Part shown: positions 55,230 through 64,000 of the stretch, in pieces
Layout of the letters: each line of letters opens with the position of its first letter
Numbering within the stretch: the stretch's first letter is position 1
Assembly: GCF_030867095.1 (NCBI RefSeq)
Contig: NC_081832.1
Span: forward strand, 40,123,756 to 40,187,755
DNA length: 64,000 bases
Source: Alligator mississippiensis
Lineage: Eukaryota > Chordata > Crocodylia > Alligatoridae
Direction of reading: 5' to 3'
Notes under the pieces: generated by a model
Seen by the model: only the letters and a program-made list of their open reading frames with translations
Database searches by the model: none
What the model was told of the DNA's origin: nothing
Translations under genes and position numbers: made by a program

Positions 55230-56412
55230 TGACAGGGGGCAAACTTGAGGCCAGATCTCTAGTCGGCCCAACTACCAGCATAGGGCAGTCTGCCCTAACT
55301 TGCCTGCCACAACTTGAATGTTTTAAGATATAATATGCGGGTGTCTGCCCTTACACTACCCTGATGCCACAGCTCTGAACCTTCTCTACACCGTGTCCCA
55401 TGCCTCACAGATGGCATACAGATCAATATTGCTCCCCAGTCTGAGGCCAGGACAAACTAATACTGGTGTTGGCCTTTTTCACACACACTCACATGCTGCC
55501 CGCTTCTCACAACCGCCTCTTGTACTCCACCCCGCTCTCACAGGGGCTTCTAACATACCGCCCATTACTGGGCCATGCTCTACTGCCCTTGCTCCTCCTG
55601 AGCAACCTCTCACGGGCCTTTGGGCTTTGCTACCCAGTTCCCGGCACCACCATGCAGCAACTGCAGATCCCGGGAGTTCACCCACTCTATGTGGTGGGAC
55701 CTTATGCCAACACGGGGCTGCTTTAGCCCTTAGCCCCTCACTGGGCAACTGCTCTCGTGTTCTCACATTTGGGGCTGGCCCCCGTACCACCCTTCAAGCC
55801 ACCCTTGCAACCCTACTGGGTACACCGCTGGTGCAGTCCTTGAAACCGCCCTCCGCAGTCCTACTCTGCACCCCAACTCGTGTAGTCCTTCAGGCACCCT
55901 GCTGCACCCTACTCTATGTGGGCACACACACTCACTATTCACAACACACTACTCCCCTCTGGGGTCTTCAGAACCTTTTGTCCCTGCTGGGCTCAGGTGT
56001 CTACTAACTGGTGTTCCTGGCCCCACTGCTCCCAAAAATTACCCACCAGATGGTGGGGGTCAGGGTTAAGGCACCCCTACCCACCTTTCACCGGGGGGGA
56101 GTAACCAGTCTGCTATTTCTTGGGGACTGTCCCACAACTGGCAGCCCAGCCAGAACTCCCTTACCTGGCAGGATGCAGTTTTAGGTCATGCCCAGGACCA
56201 GGAGCCTCCAAACCTCCTCACAGCTCCTGCCTTTACCTCCAAGATGTTCCAGGAGCAGCAGCTCAGCCTGATGTTACCTCCTTAGCTGCCAGCAGCAGAC
56301 TGCTGGCCCAGCCTGTGTATCTGGGCCCTGAAATGGCCACCCTAATCAGGTACTAGGCAGCTGCCTGCTTCCAGCCCTTAAAGTGGCAGGCATCCAAAGG
56401 TGCGTTACCACA
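55230..56412 (-). mobile_element. LTR-like fossil in an old CR1, about 1.18 kb
   Basis: In minus sense it runs from TGTGGTAACGCACC to GCCCCCTGTCA (TG..CA). It splits a CR1 whose halves meet as GGTGAGG and GAGGCCTCACTTGGACC; TGAGG occurs at 55223-55227 and 56413-56417, close to a 5-bp duplication (two extra G on the left side). The body has repeated CAGTCCT and CTGCACCC phrases, so the open frame at 55393-56007 plus (204 residues, Leu/Thr/Pro-rich) is not convincing. No retroviral genes. Probably a solo LTR. Confidence 0.5.
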
Positions 56413-56528
56413 TGAGGCCTCACTTGGACCCCACACTTCAAGGAAGATGTGGATAGATTGGAATGAGTCCAGTGGAGAGCAACAAAAAATTATTAGAGGC
56501 CTGGTAAGCATGACTTATGAGTGGGGGA
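56413..56528 (+). mobile_element. old CR1 LINE, continuation after the LTR
   Basis: CACTTGGACCCCACACTTCA then GGAAGATGTGGATAGATTGG and GAGCAACAAAAAATTATTAG follow the usual CR1 order (GLTWTPHFKEDVDRL...). The conserved Trp is kept (TGG). It ends at a MITE. Confidence 0.85.
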
Positions 56529-56532
56529 AGGA

Positions 56533-57030
56533 GGCATCTACATGTGCATTAACGCTCTTTATTTGATATGCATTAAATCTAATACCTCCGGATGCCTGTA
56601 GACATGCTGCAGGGCTACTCTTGACACACTGCAATTAATCGAGTCTGCTGAAGTGTGGTAATTACTGTGATTCAGCCAGCCTCCGTGTCTTGTGTATTAG
56701 TGTGCCCGCACTTCAAAATGGCGGCAAGGGTGCTTTAAGTAAAGTTCATAAAATTAACTTTAGTGTAAGCACCCCCACCACCATTTTGAAGCACAGGAAT
56801 GATAATACACGAGATGCTGTGGCATTTTAATTAGAGCAGCTCTTGGAGCTGCTCAAATTCAAGCACCCCACCCCCAGCGCACATGTAAAAGTGCCCACCA
56901 TTGTGAGGTATTGGAAAATGCACATTAGCCTGTCTTAATGTGCATTAACTAAATAACATTTTTTTAGTGATCCTTTAATGCACATTAAAATAGGCTAATG
57001 TGCATTAAGCTATATGTATAGATGTGCACA
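56533..57030. mobile_element. fold-back MITE, about 500 bp, Harbinger-like ends
   Basis: It begins GGCATCTACATGTGCATTAA and ends CTATATGTATAGATGTGCAC, so both ends hold the TCTACATGTGCA-type motif inverted. The whole element folds: CTTCAAAATGGCGGCAAGGG (56711-56730 region) pairs with the inverted GGTGGTGGGGGTGC side (about 56770-56800), and TTGTGTATTAGTGTG with AATGATAATACACGAG. Repeated AATGCACATTA phrases near the right end are mirrored at the left. It sits between an old CR1 and a younger one. Confidence 0.7.
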
Positions 57031-57034
57031 GAAT

Positions 57035-58680
57035 CTATCAAAATTTCATAGATTTCATAGACATTAGGGCTGGAAGGGACCTCGGAAGATCATCGAGTCC
57101 AGCCCCCTGCCCAAAGGGCAGGAAGTCAGCAGGGGTCATAGGATCCCAGCAAGATAAGCATCCAGTTTTATCTTGAAGGTGTTCAATGAAGGCGCTTGAA
57201 CAACCTCCGGTGGCAGGCTGTTCCAGACCTTGGGGGCTCGGACAGTAAAGAAATTCTTCCTTATGTCCAGCCTGAAATGATCTTGTAGTAGTTTGTGACC
57301 ATTCGACCTCGTCATCCCTTGGGGCGCTCTGGTGAACAAACGTTCCCCCAGATACTGGTGGTCACCCCTGATAAACTTGTAGGTGGCCATTAGATCACCC
57401 CTGAGCCTGTGCTTTTCCAGGCTAAAGAGCCCCAGGGCTCTCAGCCTGTCATCGTAGGGTCTGCTTCCCTGACCTCTGATCATGCGCGTGGCTCTTCTCT
57501 GGACTCTCTCAAGCTTCTCCACGTCCTTTTTGAATTGTGGAGCTCAAAACTGGACGCAGTACTCCAGCTGCGGCCTCACTAAGGCCGAGTACAGGGGGAG
57601 AATGACGTCCCGGGATTTGCTTGAGAAGCATCTATGGATGCAAGCCAGCATTTTGGTCGCTTTACTAGCCGCAGCATCACATTGCAGGCTCATGTTCATC
57701 TTGTGGTAAATGATGACCCCCAAGTCTCTTTCTTGCATAGTGCTAGCCAACAAAGCACTGCCGAGCCTATAAGGATGCTGCAGGTTTTTTTTCCCAAGGT
57801 GGAGAACCTTGCATTTATCAGCGTTGAACACCATCAGATTCTCATCCGCCCACTTGCTGAGCCTGTCCAGGTCAGCCTGGATCATCCGCCTGTCTTCTGG
57901 TGTGGATGCTTTGCCCCAAAGTTTGGTGTCATCTGCGAACTTGGCCAGTCCACTTCTGACTCCAGTGTCGACATCATTAATGAAGATGTTGAACAGTATG
58001 GGTCCAAGGACAGAGCCCTGGGGGACCCCACTGGTCACAGGACACCACGATGAGTGACTTCCATCGATTACTACCCTCTGGGTCCGACCCCGGAGCCAAT
58101 TTTCCAGCCAGTGGATCGTGGGGGACCCAAGGCGACAATTGGCCAGTTTCTCCAAGAGGCGATCATGGAACACCAGATCGAAGGCTTTTTTGAAGTCAAG
58201 ATATATGACATCAATCTCATCTCCGTTGTCCAGGTGATAGGTCACCTGGTCGTAGAAGGAAATGAGATTGGTCAAGCAAGACCTACCCGCAACAAACCCG
58301 TGCTGGCTATCCCTTAAGATGTTGGTGTCGGCCAGTCCATTAAGCATGGCCTCCTTAATAAACTTTTCTAAGATTTTCCCCAGGATAGAAGTCAGGCTGA
58401 TGGGCCTATAGTTAGCCGGATCCACTTTCTTCCCTTTCTTGAAGATAGGCACCACATTGGCCTTCTTCCAGTCTTCGGGCACTACACCAGAGCGCCAAGA
58501 GCTTTCAAAGATCCGTGCTAGAGGCTGGGCTATGATGCTTGCCAGCTCCTTGAGTACCCTGGGGTGAAGATTGTCAGGGCCGGCTGACTTGAAGGTATCC
58601 AGCTTCTCAAGATGTTCCTTCACGAAGTCAGCATTAATGGAAGGCAGGGGATCACCCTCAGCCGGACTTCCCCGCCCTGT
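57035..58680 (-). mobile_element. CR1 LINE, youngest-looking, RT to 3' end
   Basis: On minus: RT entry at about 58630, complete RT, ORF2 C-terminus and 3' UTR, with the inverted tail TTTCATAGATTTCATAGACA at 57050-57070. Coding sense is kept in one frame across 549 codons with a single TGA inside (57544-57546). It is 5'-truncated before the endonuclease and abuts a fold-back element. Confidence 0.95.
57136..57522 (-). CDS. CR1 ORF2 C-terminal region
   Basis: 128 residues in the same frame as the RT frame upstream: EKLERVQRRATRMIRGQGSR, LFSLEKHRLRGDLMATYKFI, GERLFTRAPQGMTRSNGHKL, FRLDIRKNFFTVRAPKVWNS and LNTFKIKLDAYLAGIL. Seven codons and a TGA separate it from the RT frame. The role of this region in CR1 is not known to me in detail; it follows the RT thumb. 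Confidence 0.85.
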   Translation of the reverse strand: MEKLERVQRRATRMIRGQGSRPYDDRLRALGLFSLEKHRLRGDLMATYKFIRGDHQYLGERLFTRAPQGMTRSNGHKLLQDHFRLDIRKNFFTVRAPKVWNSLPPEVVQAPSLNTFKIKLDAYLAGIL

Positions 58681-58809
58681 AGCGGGCATGGGTGTCCCAT
58701 GTGCTGAAAGTGAGCTGCACAGTGGCTCCTTGAATCCTTCTCTTTTCACTGTGTGCTCCCCTTTGCCGCTGATTGGCCAAGGGACCCCAGCAGCCCCACC
58801 ATTTGCCAC
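57544..58809 (-). CDS. CR1 ORF2 reverse transcriptase, largely intact
   Basis: A 421-residue open frame; the first 50 or so residues are fold-back sequence, not CR1. RT landmarks: FKSAGPDNLHPRVLKELASI (73-92), ANVVPIFKKGKKVDPANYRP (117-136), ISLTSILGK, SQHGFVAGRSCLTNLISFYD, DVIYLDFKKAFDLV (Asp 205), SGVPQGSVLGPILFNIFIND and FADDTKLWG (291-299), then FNADKCKVLHLGKKN. Both catalytic blocks are in consensus form. It ends at TGA where the Trp of CVQFWAP is expected. The best-preserved RT of the window. Confidence 0.9.
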   Translation of the reverse strand: MANGGAAGVPWPISGKGEHTVKREGFKEPLCSSLSAHGTPMPATGRGSPAEGDPLPSINADFVKEHLEKLDTFKSAGPDNLHPRVLKELASIIAQPLARIFESSWRSGVVPEDWKKANVVPIFKKGKKVDPANYRPISLTSILGKILEKFIKEAMLNGLADTNILRDSQHGFVAGRSCLTNLISFYDQVTYHLDNGDEIDVIYLDFKKAFDLVFHDRLLEKLANCRLGSPTIHWLENWLRGRTQRVVIDGSHSSWCPVTSGVPQGSVLGPILFNIFINDVDTGVRSGLAKFADDTKLWGKASTPEDRRMIQADLDRLSKWADENLMVFNADKCKVLHLGKKNLQHPYRLGSALLASTMQERDLGVIIYHKMNMSLQCDAAASKATKMLACIHRCFSSKSRDVILPLYSALVRPQLEYCVQF

Positions 58810-59116
58810 TCACTCCTGAACAGCTGGGAGGCAAAAACTGGTGGCTTTAAATATGCCATGGTTTTTGCTTCCCAGCCAATCATTAGCAAACACTGGGGCC
58901 GCTGAGGACCCTCAGCCAACCAGCAGTGGAAAGTAAAAATGATCACATATTTAAAACCAGTTTTTGCCACCTGGCCAATCAGGAGCAAGCAGTGAACAGT
59001 GGAGCTGCTGGGGCCCCTCAAAACCAATCAGGCAGCAGGGGGAAGATGCACAGGGAAAAGAGCAAGATTAAAGGAACCACTGTGCAGCACACTTCCACCG
59101 TGATTCGGATAGATCC
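58686..59116. mobile_element. fold-back hAT-like MITE with five CCAAT-type motifs
   Basis: The right end, inverted, is TAGGGATCTATCCGAATCAC, near the hAT-like ends at 17 and 6523. GCTGCACAGTGGCTCCTTGA (about 58711) pairs with the right side near 59060-59090 (GGAACCACTGTGCAGCAC), and GCAAAAACTGG...TTTAAATATG.CAT with AACCAGTTTTTGCCACC. ATTGG/CCAAT occurs in CTGATTGGCC, AGCCAATCAT, GGCCAATCAG and AACCAATCAG, and as the near-match AGCCAACCAG, within 300 bp. The left edge is lost against the CR1. Confidence 0.65.
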
Positions 59117-59117
59117 C

Positions 59118-59440
59118 TACTTATGAGGAAAAGCTAAAAGAGCTAGAACTGTTTAATCTGAAGAAGAGAATTTGATAACAGTCTTCAAATACCTGAAGGG
59201 AGATTATTAAGAGGCTGGAGATAGACTTTTCTCTGTGGCTGTAGAGAAGAGGACAAGGGAAAATGGCTTCAAACTGGAGCAGAGGAAATTTAGGCTGGCG
59301 ATTAGGAAGTATTTTTGAACAATAAGGATGGTCAAGCACTGGAACAAGCCACCTAAGAAAGTTGTGGGATCTCCATTCCTGCGTAATTTCAAGAGCGAGT
59401 TAAACACTCCACTGTGACTGTTAAATCAGGGATGACTTGT
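59118..59440 (+). mobile_element. old CR1 LINE ORF2 end
   Basis: The order YEEKLKELELFNLKKRI, LKIP-like K.YLKGDY, ENGFKLEQRKFRLAIRKYF and TRMVKHWNK corresponds to the CR1 ORF2 end in a diverged copy with shifts. It continues to about 59410 (FKSELNTP). Confidence 0.75.
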
Positions 59441-59639
59441 AGAAAGGGATGTCAGAGCTAACTAGATGAATTGGCACCCCAAAGATGCTGTTCAGAATAA
59501 GCAGGGAACCTAAAAGAAAAACAAAACTCATCCACAAACAAAGCTTTGTTGTAGAGTTCAAGAGGCATAAGGATAAAGAGAGAACTGCCAAAAATCAAGC
59601 TAAGTTAGACTTTGCAAATTAAATTTAAAACAAAAAACA

Positions 59640-61115
59640 AAATGTCCCATAAGCAAATAAATAAAGAGAAAACATGGAGAGGAGAAGTGAAGCTGTGATG
59701 CATTGAGGGAGAGGCATTAATTGAAGAAAAACTAAGTGTTGCCCAAAAATTAAATGAACATTTTGCCTTAGTTTTCATTGAAGATGAATACAGAGGCAAA
59801 AGCAGGATAACTAACAGAATGAGGGTGTGGAAAAGACATTATTATGACCAAGGTATAAGCAAAAGTCCAACTGTTTAATGCACACAAGTTGGGGGACCAA
59901 AGCATCCACCCTAGAATGGTGAAAGAACTAGCACATGAAATCACAGATCTGGTAGGATTTTTAACAAATCCATCAAGTAGGGGATGGGTAGTACTACTGG
60001 AGAACAGCACATGTAGTACCAATATTTAAGAAGTGGGAATAAGTGAACAGGTGGGAAACTATGAGCCCATTAGTCTGACCCCAGTGGTCTGTCAGTTTCT
60101 AGAACAATTTTTGAATTAAAAAATACTTAAAAACATTAAGGTAAATTGCAAGTACGATGAAATGCCACATAGCTTTAGCCAAAGGTAGATCATGCTAAAC
60201 TGATAGGGTACCCCTATTTATTTGGGGGGGGGGGGGGATAAGCTAAACTTATTTACTGGACAAAGGAAATACATTAAGTATTTTCCTAATGGGAAATTAT
60301 TAGTGAAGCTAGGGAAGATGGGATACCATGAAGGAAGAGCTAGATGATCTTGAGGACTGTCATACCAGAAATAGAATGGAATTCAGAAGTGCAAAATGCA
60401 AGATCATATACTTAGGGACTATTAATACTTCCTGTGATAAGCAGGGAGCTCAGGTAAAAATGACTGAGAAGGAGAGTCTTGGGAAACTAATTGATTGCAG
60501 GATGACTGACTATGTGCCACCAATGTAATGCAGCCATGAAAAAGGCAAATGCAATCAAAGGATGTATCAGGCAAGCTGTTTCCTTCAGTGATTGGGAAGT
60601 ATTAATTCCATTATAGAAAGCCAGGTAGGACCCCATCTGAAATACTGTGTACGGTTCTGCTCCCACTTATCCAGGAAAGATGAATTGGAACTGGAACAGG
60701 TGCAGGGAAGGGCTAACAGAATGAACAAGGAAATAGAGAACCTATCTTCTGAAATAAGACTAAATGAGTGCGGCTTGTTTATCCTAGCAAAACGGAGGCA
60801 CACATGAAAGAAGAATAGAGCTTAGGTTATTTAAACTTAAGGACAATTTTGGCACAAGAAGAAATGGGGATAAATTGGTCAGGAATAAATTTGGGCTGGG
60901 GATTAGAAAAAGTTTCTAACCATTATAGGAGCAAGGATCTAGAACAGCCTCCCAATAGATGGCATGGGAGCAAAAACTCAAAGTACTTGTAAGATCAGTT
61001 TATGCAAAGTTGGATGAAAAACATAACTGTATGTTGTGGGTACCTGCAATGGCCAGGGACTAGACTTGGTGGCCCAGGAGATCCCATCCAGACCCATCCT
61101 AGCATGTCTGAAAAC
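59640..61115 (+). mobile_element. old CR1/L2-like LINE, RT remnants to 3' end
   Basis: Landmarks in order: KLNEHFALVFIEDE (about 59750), VPIFKKWE.VNRWET and PISLTPVVCQFLE (60020-60110), KEELDDLEDCHTRNRMEFRS with AKCKIIYLGTIN (60328-60430), KEKLGKLIDCRMT-like, VGPHLKYCVRFCS (60625-60660), ELEQVQGRANRM and LNECGLFILAKRR. The last 250 bp are non-coding and end near CCAGGGACTAGACTTGGTGG. Many lesions; one of the oldest LINE copies here. It includes a G14 run at 60224-60237. Confidence 0.7.
60224..60237. repeat. G14 homopolymer
   Basis: Fourteen consecutive G inside the old LINE copy; prone to length change and to sequencing error. Confidence 0.9.
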
Positions 61116-62220
61116 TACTTACATAATTTCATCAGGAAACCTCCTTGAAATTTTGATGTTTCCTAAACACAACCAGCTTCTTATGAGAGCTTGACCCTGG
61201 CACTTCCTCCTCTTGCTGTTTGCCACATGATTTAATAAGTCAAGGGGGGTGAGCTGGAAGAAGATTCCCTGAACAGCCATAGCTCCCTGCTTTTCATGGC
61301 TGGAGTCTAATATTTGCCCTCCAAGATGGCTGCTGTAATTTGGTTAGGATTAGCTAACTCCTTCCACACACTGCCACCAGCCAAGCAGACACTTTGACGT
61401 GTTCGTATTCACTTTACCCAAGTTTTTCCCTACCTTTACTTCCCTTAAAACTATTTTAAAGTCCTTTGTTGCTTTTTAATAGTCTAACCCTCTTTGCCTT
61501 GTTGTTCTTGTTAAAGGAGATTTAAATAAGTAGTTCACCTACTCAGCCATTTGAGGATCATCATTAATTTAATATCCTTCCTCATTTATTAATGGGCTTA
61601 CTTTGTCTTAACTCTCTAGTATTTCCTTTTCCCCTGATATATTTGTAAAAGGCCTTCCTATTCCCTTTAGCCCCATGGCTAGTACTAACTTCTGCTTCTT
61701 CGCTGCTCTAATTTTTCCCTAAAACCATAAATAACTTGGGCTCTTCTTGGTTGTTTGCCTTCAATCCTTCCTGTTTTTTGAAGGGAGTATTCACCTACCA
61801 ATCCTTAAGTGATTCTTTGTCAAGCTGCACCGACTAGTCATATTGTAGGGGAACCCCACTACTCCACACGTGTGGCGTAAGAGCAGAGCCATTAGGCAAC
61901 TTCAGCTGTCAGCCTCCTTTCCAGTATCCTTTAGGATAAAAGGAACCTTCCAAGACCTGCAGGGTAGGAGCTCTGCTTACTGATCCTGCTGAGATATGCA
62001 GGAAAGGGGCTAGAGACCCATGGAGACAGCATCTACACCCACTCCTGATGCCTGGCACCGAAGAGAATCCTGTGTACTAGATTCGTGTGAAAACTTCTTT
62101 GCTGCTGAAAATACCAGAACACAACCTTCTTCTTTACATCAGCTTTCAAGGCTCCTTTTATTTCCTTCATATAAAGTGGGTATTTTCCATGCAATGGGCC
62201 TTGTAAACATACAGCTGAGG

Positions 62221-62262
<42 letters not shown>

Positions 62263-64000
62263 CCCTGTAGTTCTGCATAGCTGTTTTATAGCCCTAGTCT
62301 GGGTGACATTTGCTCTAGGTTTGGATTATATTTGGATTATTTTTGCTCCTGGTTCAATTTTTACCCAGTGCAAGGGTACAGGGAAGAAGGACAAAGCTCC
62401 AGAAGTGTTTTTTAGTAGGGGAGTATTGGAGGCTGTGACACGTTAGTGTAAAATGGGTTCAGGGACCCAGGATGGGCAGAGCAGGCTGCAGGTTTAGTGC
62501 TCTGTAACAGAAGCAGCAACAGCAATTTGAGGCCTGGTGGGAACATGGCAGGTGGCATTTGCCTTTGAAGCCTGGTGCTTGGCAGAGACTGGGAGAGAAA
62601 TCCTGAAGAAGGAAGACTGGCTCCACAGACTGCTCAAGTTTCTCATCCAGAGGCTTTTAATTCCACTGTGCTCTTCGATCAGACAAAGGCAACTAAACAA
62701 GCATTGCCACAGAGACTCTCCAGTTACCAGCAGAACAACTCTGTGATGTAGAAAGTAGACTGCCAGAAGAGGGGAAACTATTTGACATGAAGTGGCTGAG
62801 GAGGTAAAAGCAGAGCCCATGTGCTGAAGGCATTCAGCTGAGAATGAAGTCAGGAGGATGGGAAGATCAACATGCCAATAGAGAAGACTTCAGCAAACTG
62901 GGAGCTAGAAATCCAGGGAAATGTGGCATCTCTCAACAGCGAATCCATATGGAAAGCTACCTACTAAAGGCTGTAGAGAGCAGCAGCACTGCTGGGAAAG
63001 AAGATAGAGAAAAGCAAAATGGCCAGGGTGGCTTCTTAAGCAGTAGCCCAGAGGGATGAAATCCTTGCACAGAATGAACATGGGGAGGAATGTTCAAGGC
63101 TATCCACGATGTCTTAGACAAGAGTAGAGTAGCCACAAGCAGATCTCACAACCCAAGTCTATGGGGAGACAGCAGGACCATTAGTAAAAAGAATGGTCTG
63201 CAAACTGTGCATATTAAATTGGTGCTCTGCAAAGAAACTGAGCCAAGAAGTGCAAGTAACTGAGATGGGAGGAGGTTCTTGTAAATGGTTAAGAGCAGGT
63301 CAGGGTGAATACGGTCACCAGGCAAATAAGGCAGCCAGTGTCATGCACTGAGGTGCCAGAGTTGTGAGGGTCAGAGACACACAATTGTTTGAATATCAGT
63401 TATGATCTTATCTGCTTCAAAGGTGATTATCAATCTGGACCCAAATCCAGTAGCAGTGGACCAAGACAGAATTCACCTGCTCCCTCAAAAATGTAGCGTC
63501 CGTGCGAAATGACCGAGAAGATTATTTGAAATGTAAAACTGAGAGATCCAAGATGCTGAAATTCTCCATAGTACAGCAGCCAGCAAGTGAGGATACTAAT
63601 TCTATCAATCCCTTTGGAAAAGAAAGTACTTACTGAAAAGCGGAAAGAATGAAAAGTTCCAGCATGATTCTGTAGAAATATGGTAGGCGCTTAAATCAGA
63701 TCTGTTGAAAGGGTAGGGTCAGCTCCAAAGATGTGCTGTTGCTAGGAGACATAGTATCATGATGTGTCTGTTTATTTCACTTAAGAACTGATGATTAATG
63801 AACATACCTAAGAGATAATGAACAGAGAGATCAGAGGCCTCTGTGTAAATTCAAAAATCAGGTGAGGCACTTAATTTATAAGTTAAGAAAACAATTTGAT
63901 GGGAGAATCCAAGTGTGTCACCAGCAGATGGATGGCCATGGAGGACTGGTCCTGTTTGAACAGGACTGATTCCTCCTCTGAAATAATTTACTTAACCAAT
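61116..64000. other. unassigned, 2.9 kb
   Basis: No LINE or MITE terminus recognised. The longest frame is 62494-62820 minus (108 residues), unrecognised. The (AT)n run is noted separately. Around 62600-63060, A/G-rich text with several 60-70-residue frames could hide an old repeat. Confidence 0.35.
62223..62256. repeat. (AT)n microsatellite
   Basis: About 17 uninterrupted AT units. Ile/Tyr-repeat frames on both strands come from it. Confidence 0.95.

Noticed and set aside
55393-56007. 204-residue open frame on plus as a host gene
   Set aside because: Leu/Thr/Pro-rich with internal nucleotide repeats, wholly inside an LTR-like insertion in a CR1, and without recognisable domain.
62494-62820. 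108-residue minus frame as an exon
   Set aside because: No recognisable domain and no convincing splice signals at either end.

Overview
The window is repeat-rich, intron-like vertebrate DNA. Its CR1 LINEs, which carry the tail (ATTCTATGA)n and the 3' motif around GACCCCCTGCC, together with Harbinger-type MITEs ending in GGGCATGTCTACATG, fit a crocodilian best (alligator, crocodile or gharial). That is an inference from recalled repeat families and I cannot name the species. I find no confident host protein-coding gene, no tRNA or rRNA gene and no CRISPR. Two very weak exon candidates (24947-25000 minus, 30324-30359 plus) are listed for checking.

Layout. 0-7.6 kb: hAT-type MITEs (one 608-bp fold-back with a perfect 8-bp target duplication), a MIR-like SINE and a CR1 tail. 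7.6-13.6 kb: a dense CR1 block, in which three head-to-tail copies (about 8.9-12.56 kb) sit between two halves of an older CR1. 14.2-15.4 kb: an unusual 87-bp near-perfect inverted-repeat pair around about 1 kb of LTR-like sequence. 16.4-19.4 kb and 33.7-38.3 kb: two copies of a PIF/Harbinger transposon that has both family genes, a DDE transposase on plus and a Myb/SANT-like gene on minus, arranged convergently. The second copy is split by a CR1 with a 6-bp duplication. 19.6-21.3 and 28.9-29.7 kb: LTR-like sequences. 26.6-27.9 kb: an old CR1 tail split by about 845 bp of palindrome-rich sequence. 31.2-32.8 kb: a non-CR1 LINE on minus. 43-43.5 kb: a pogo/Tigger transposase start and a 219-bp Tigger-type MITE. 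45.1-46.3 kb: an RTE-like LINE remnant interrupted by a 786-bp solo LTR with a perfect 5-bp duplication. 47-48.6 kb: an older CR1. 49.2-50.6 kb: a hAT MITE (8-bp duplication) interrupted by a Harbinger MITE (3-bp duplication), which is itself a deletion derivative of the two-gene Harbinger family. 54.7-61.1 kb: several CR1 copies, one split by a 1.18-kb LTR-like element and one with a 421-residue open reverse transcriptase, plus two fold-back MITEs.

The main biological content is a layered record of transposition: autonomous-type Harbinger copies with their own MITE in the same window, a relative-age ladder from nested insertions, and a recurrent TGA at one conserved Trp codon in three CR1 copies. 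Stretches marked as unassigned are those where I recognise nothing beyond ordinary non-coding sequence.
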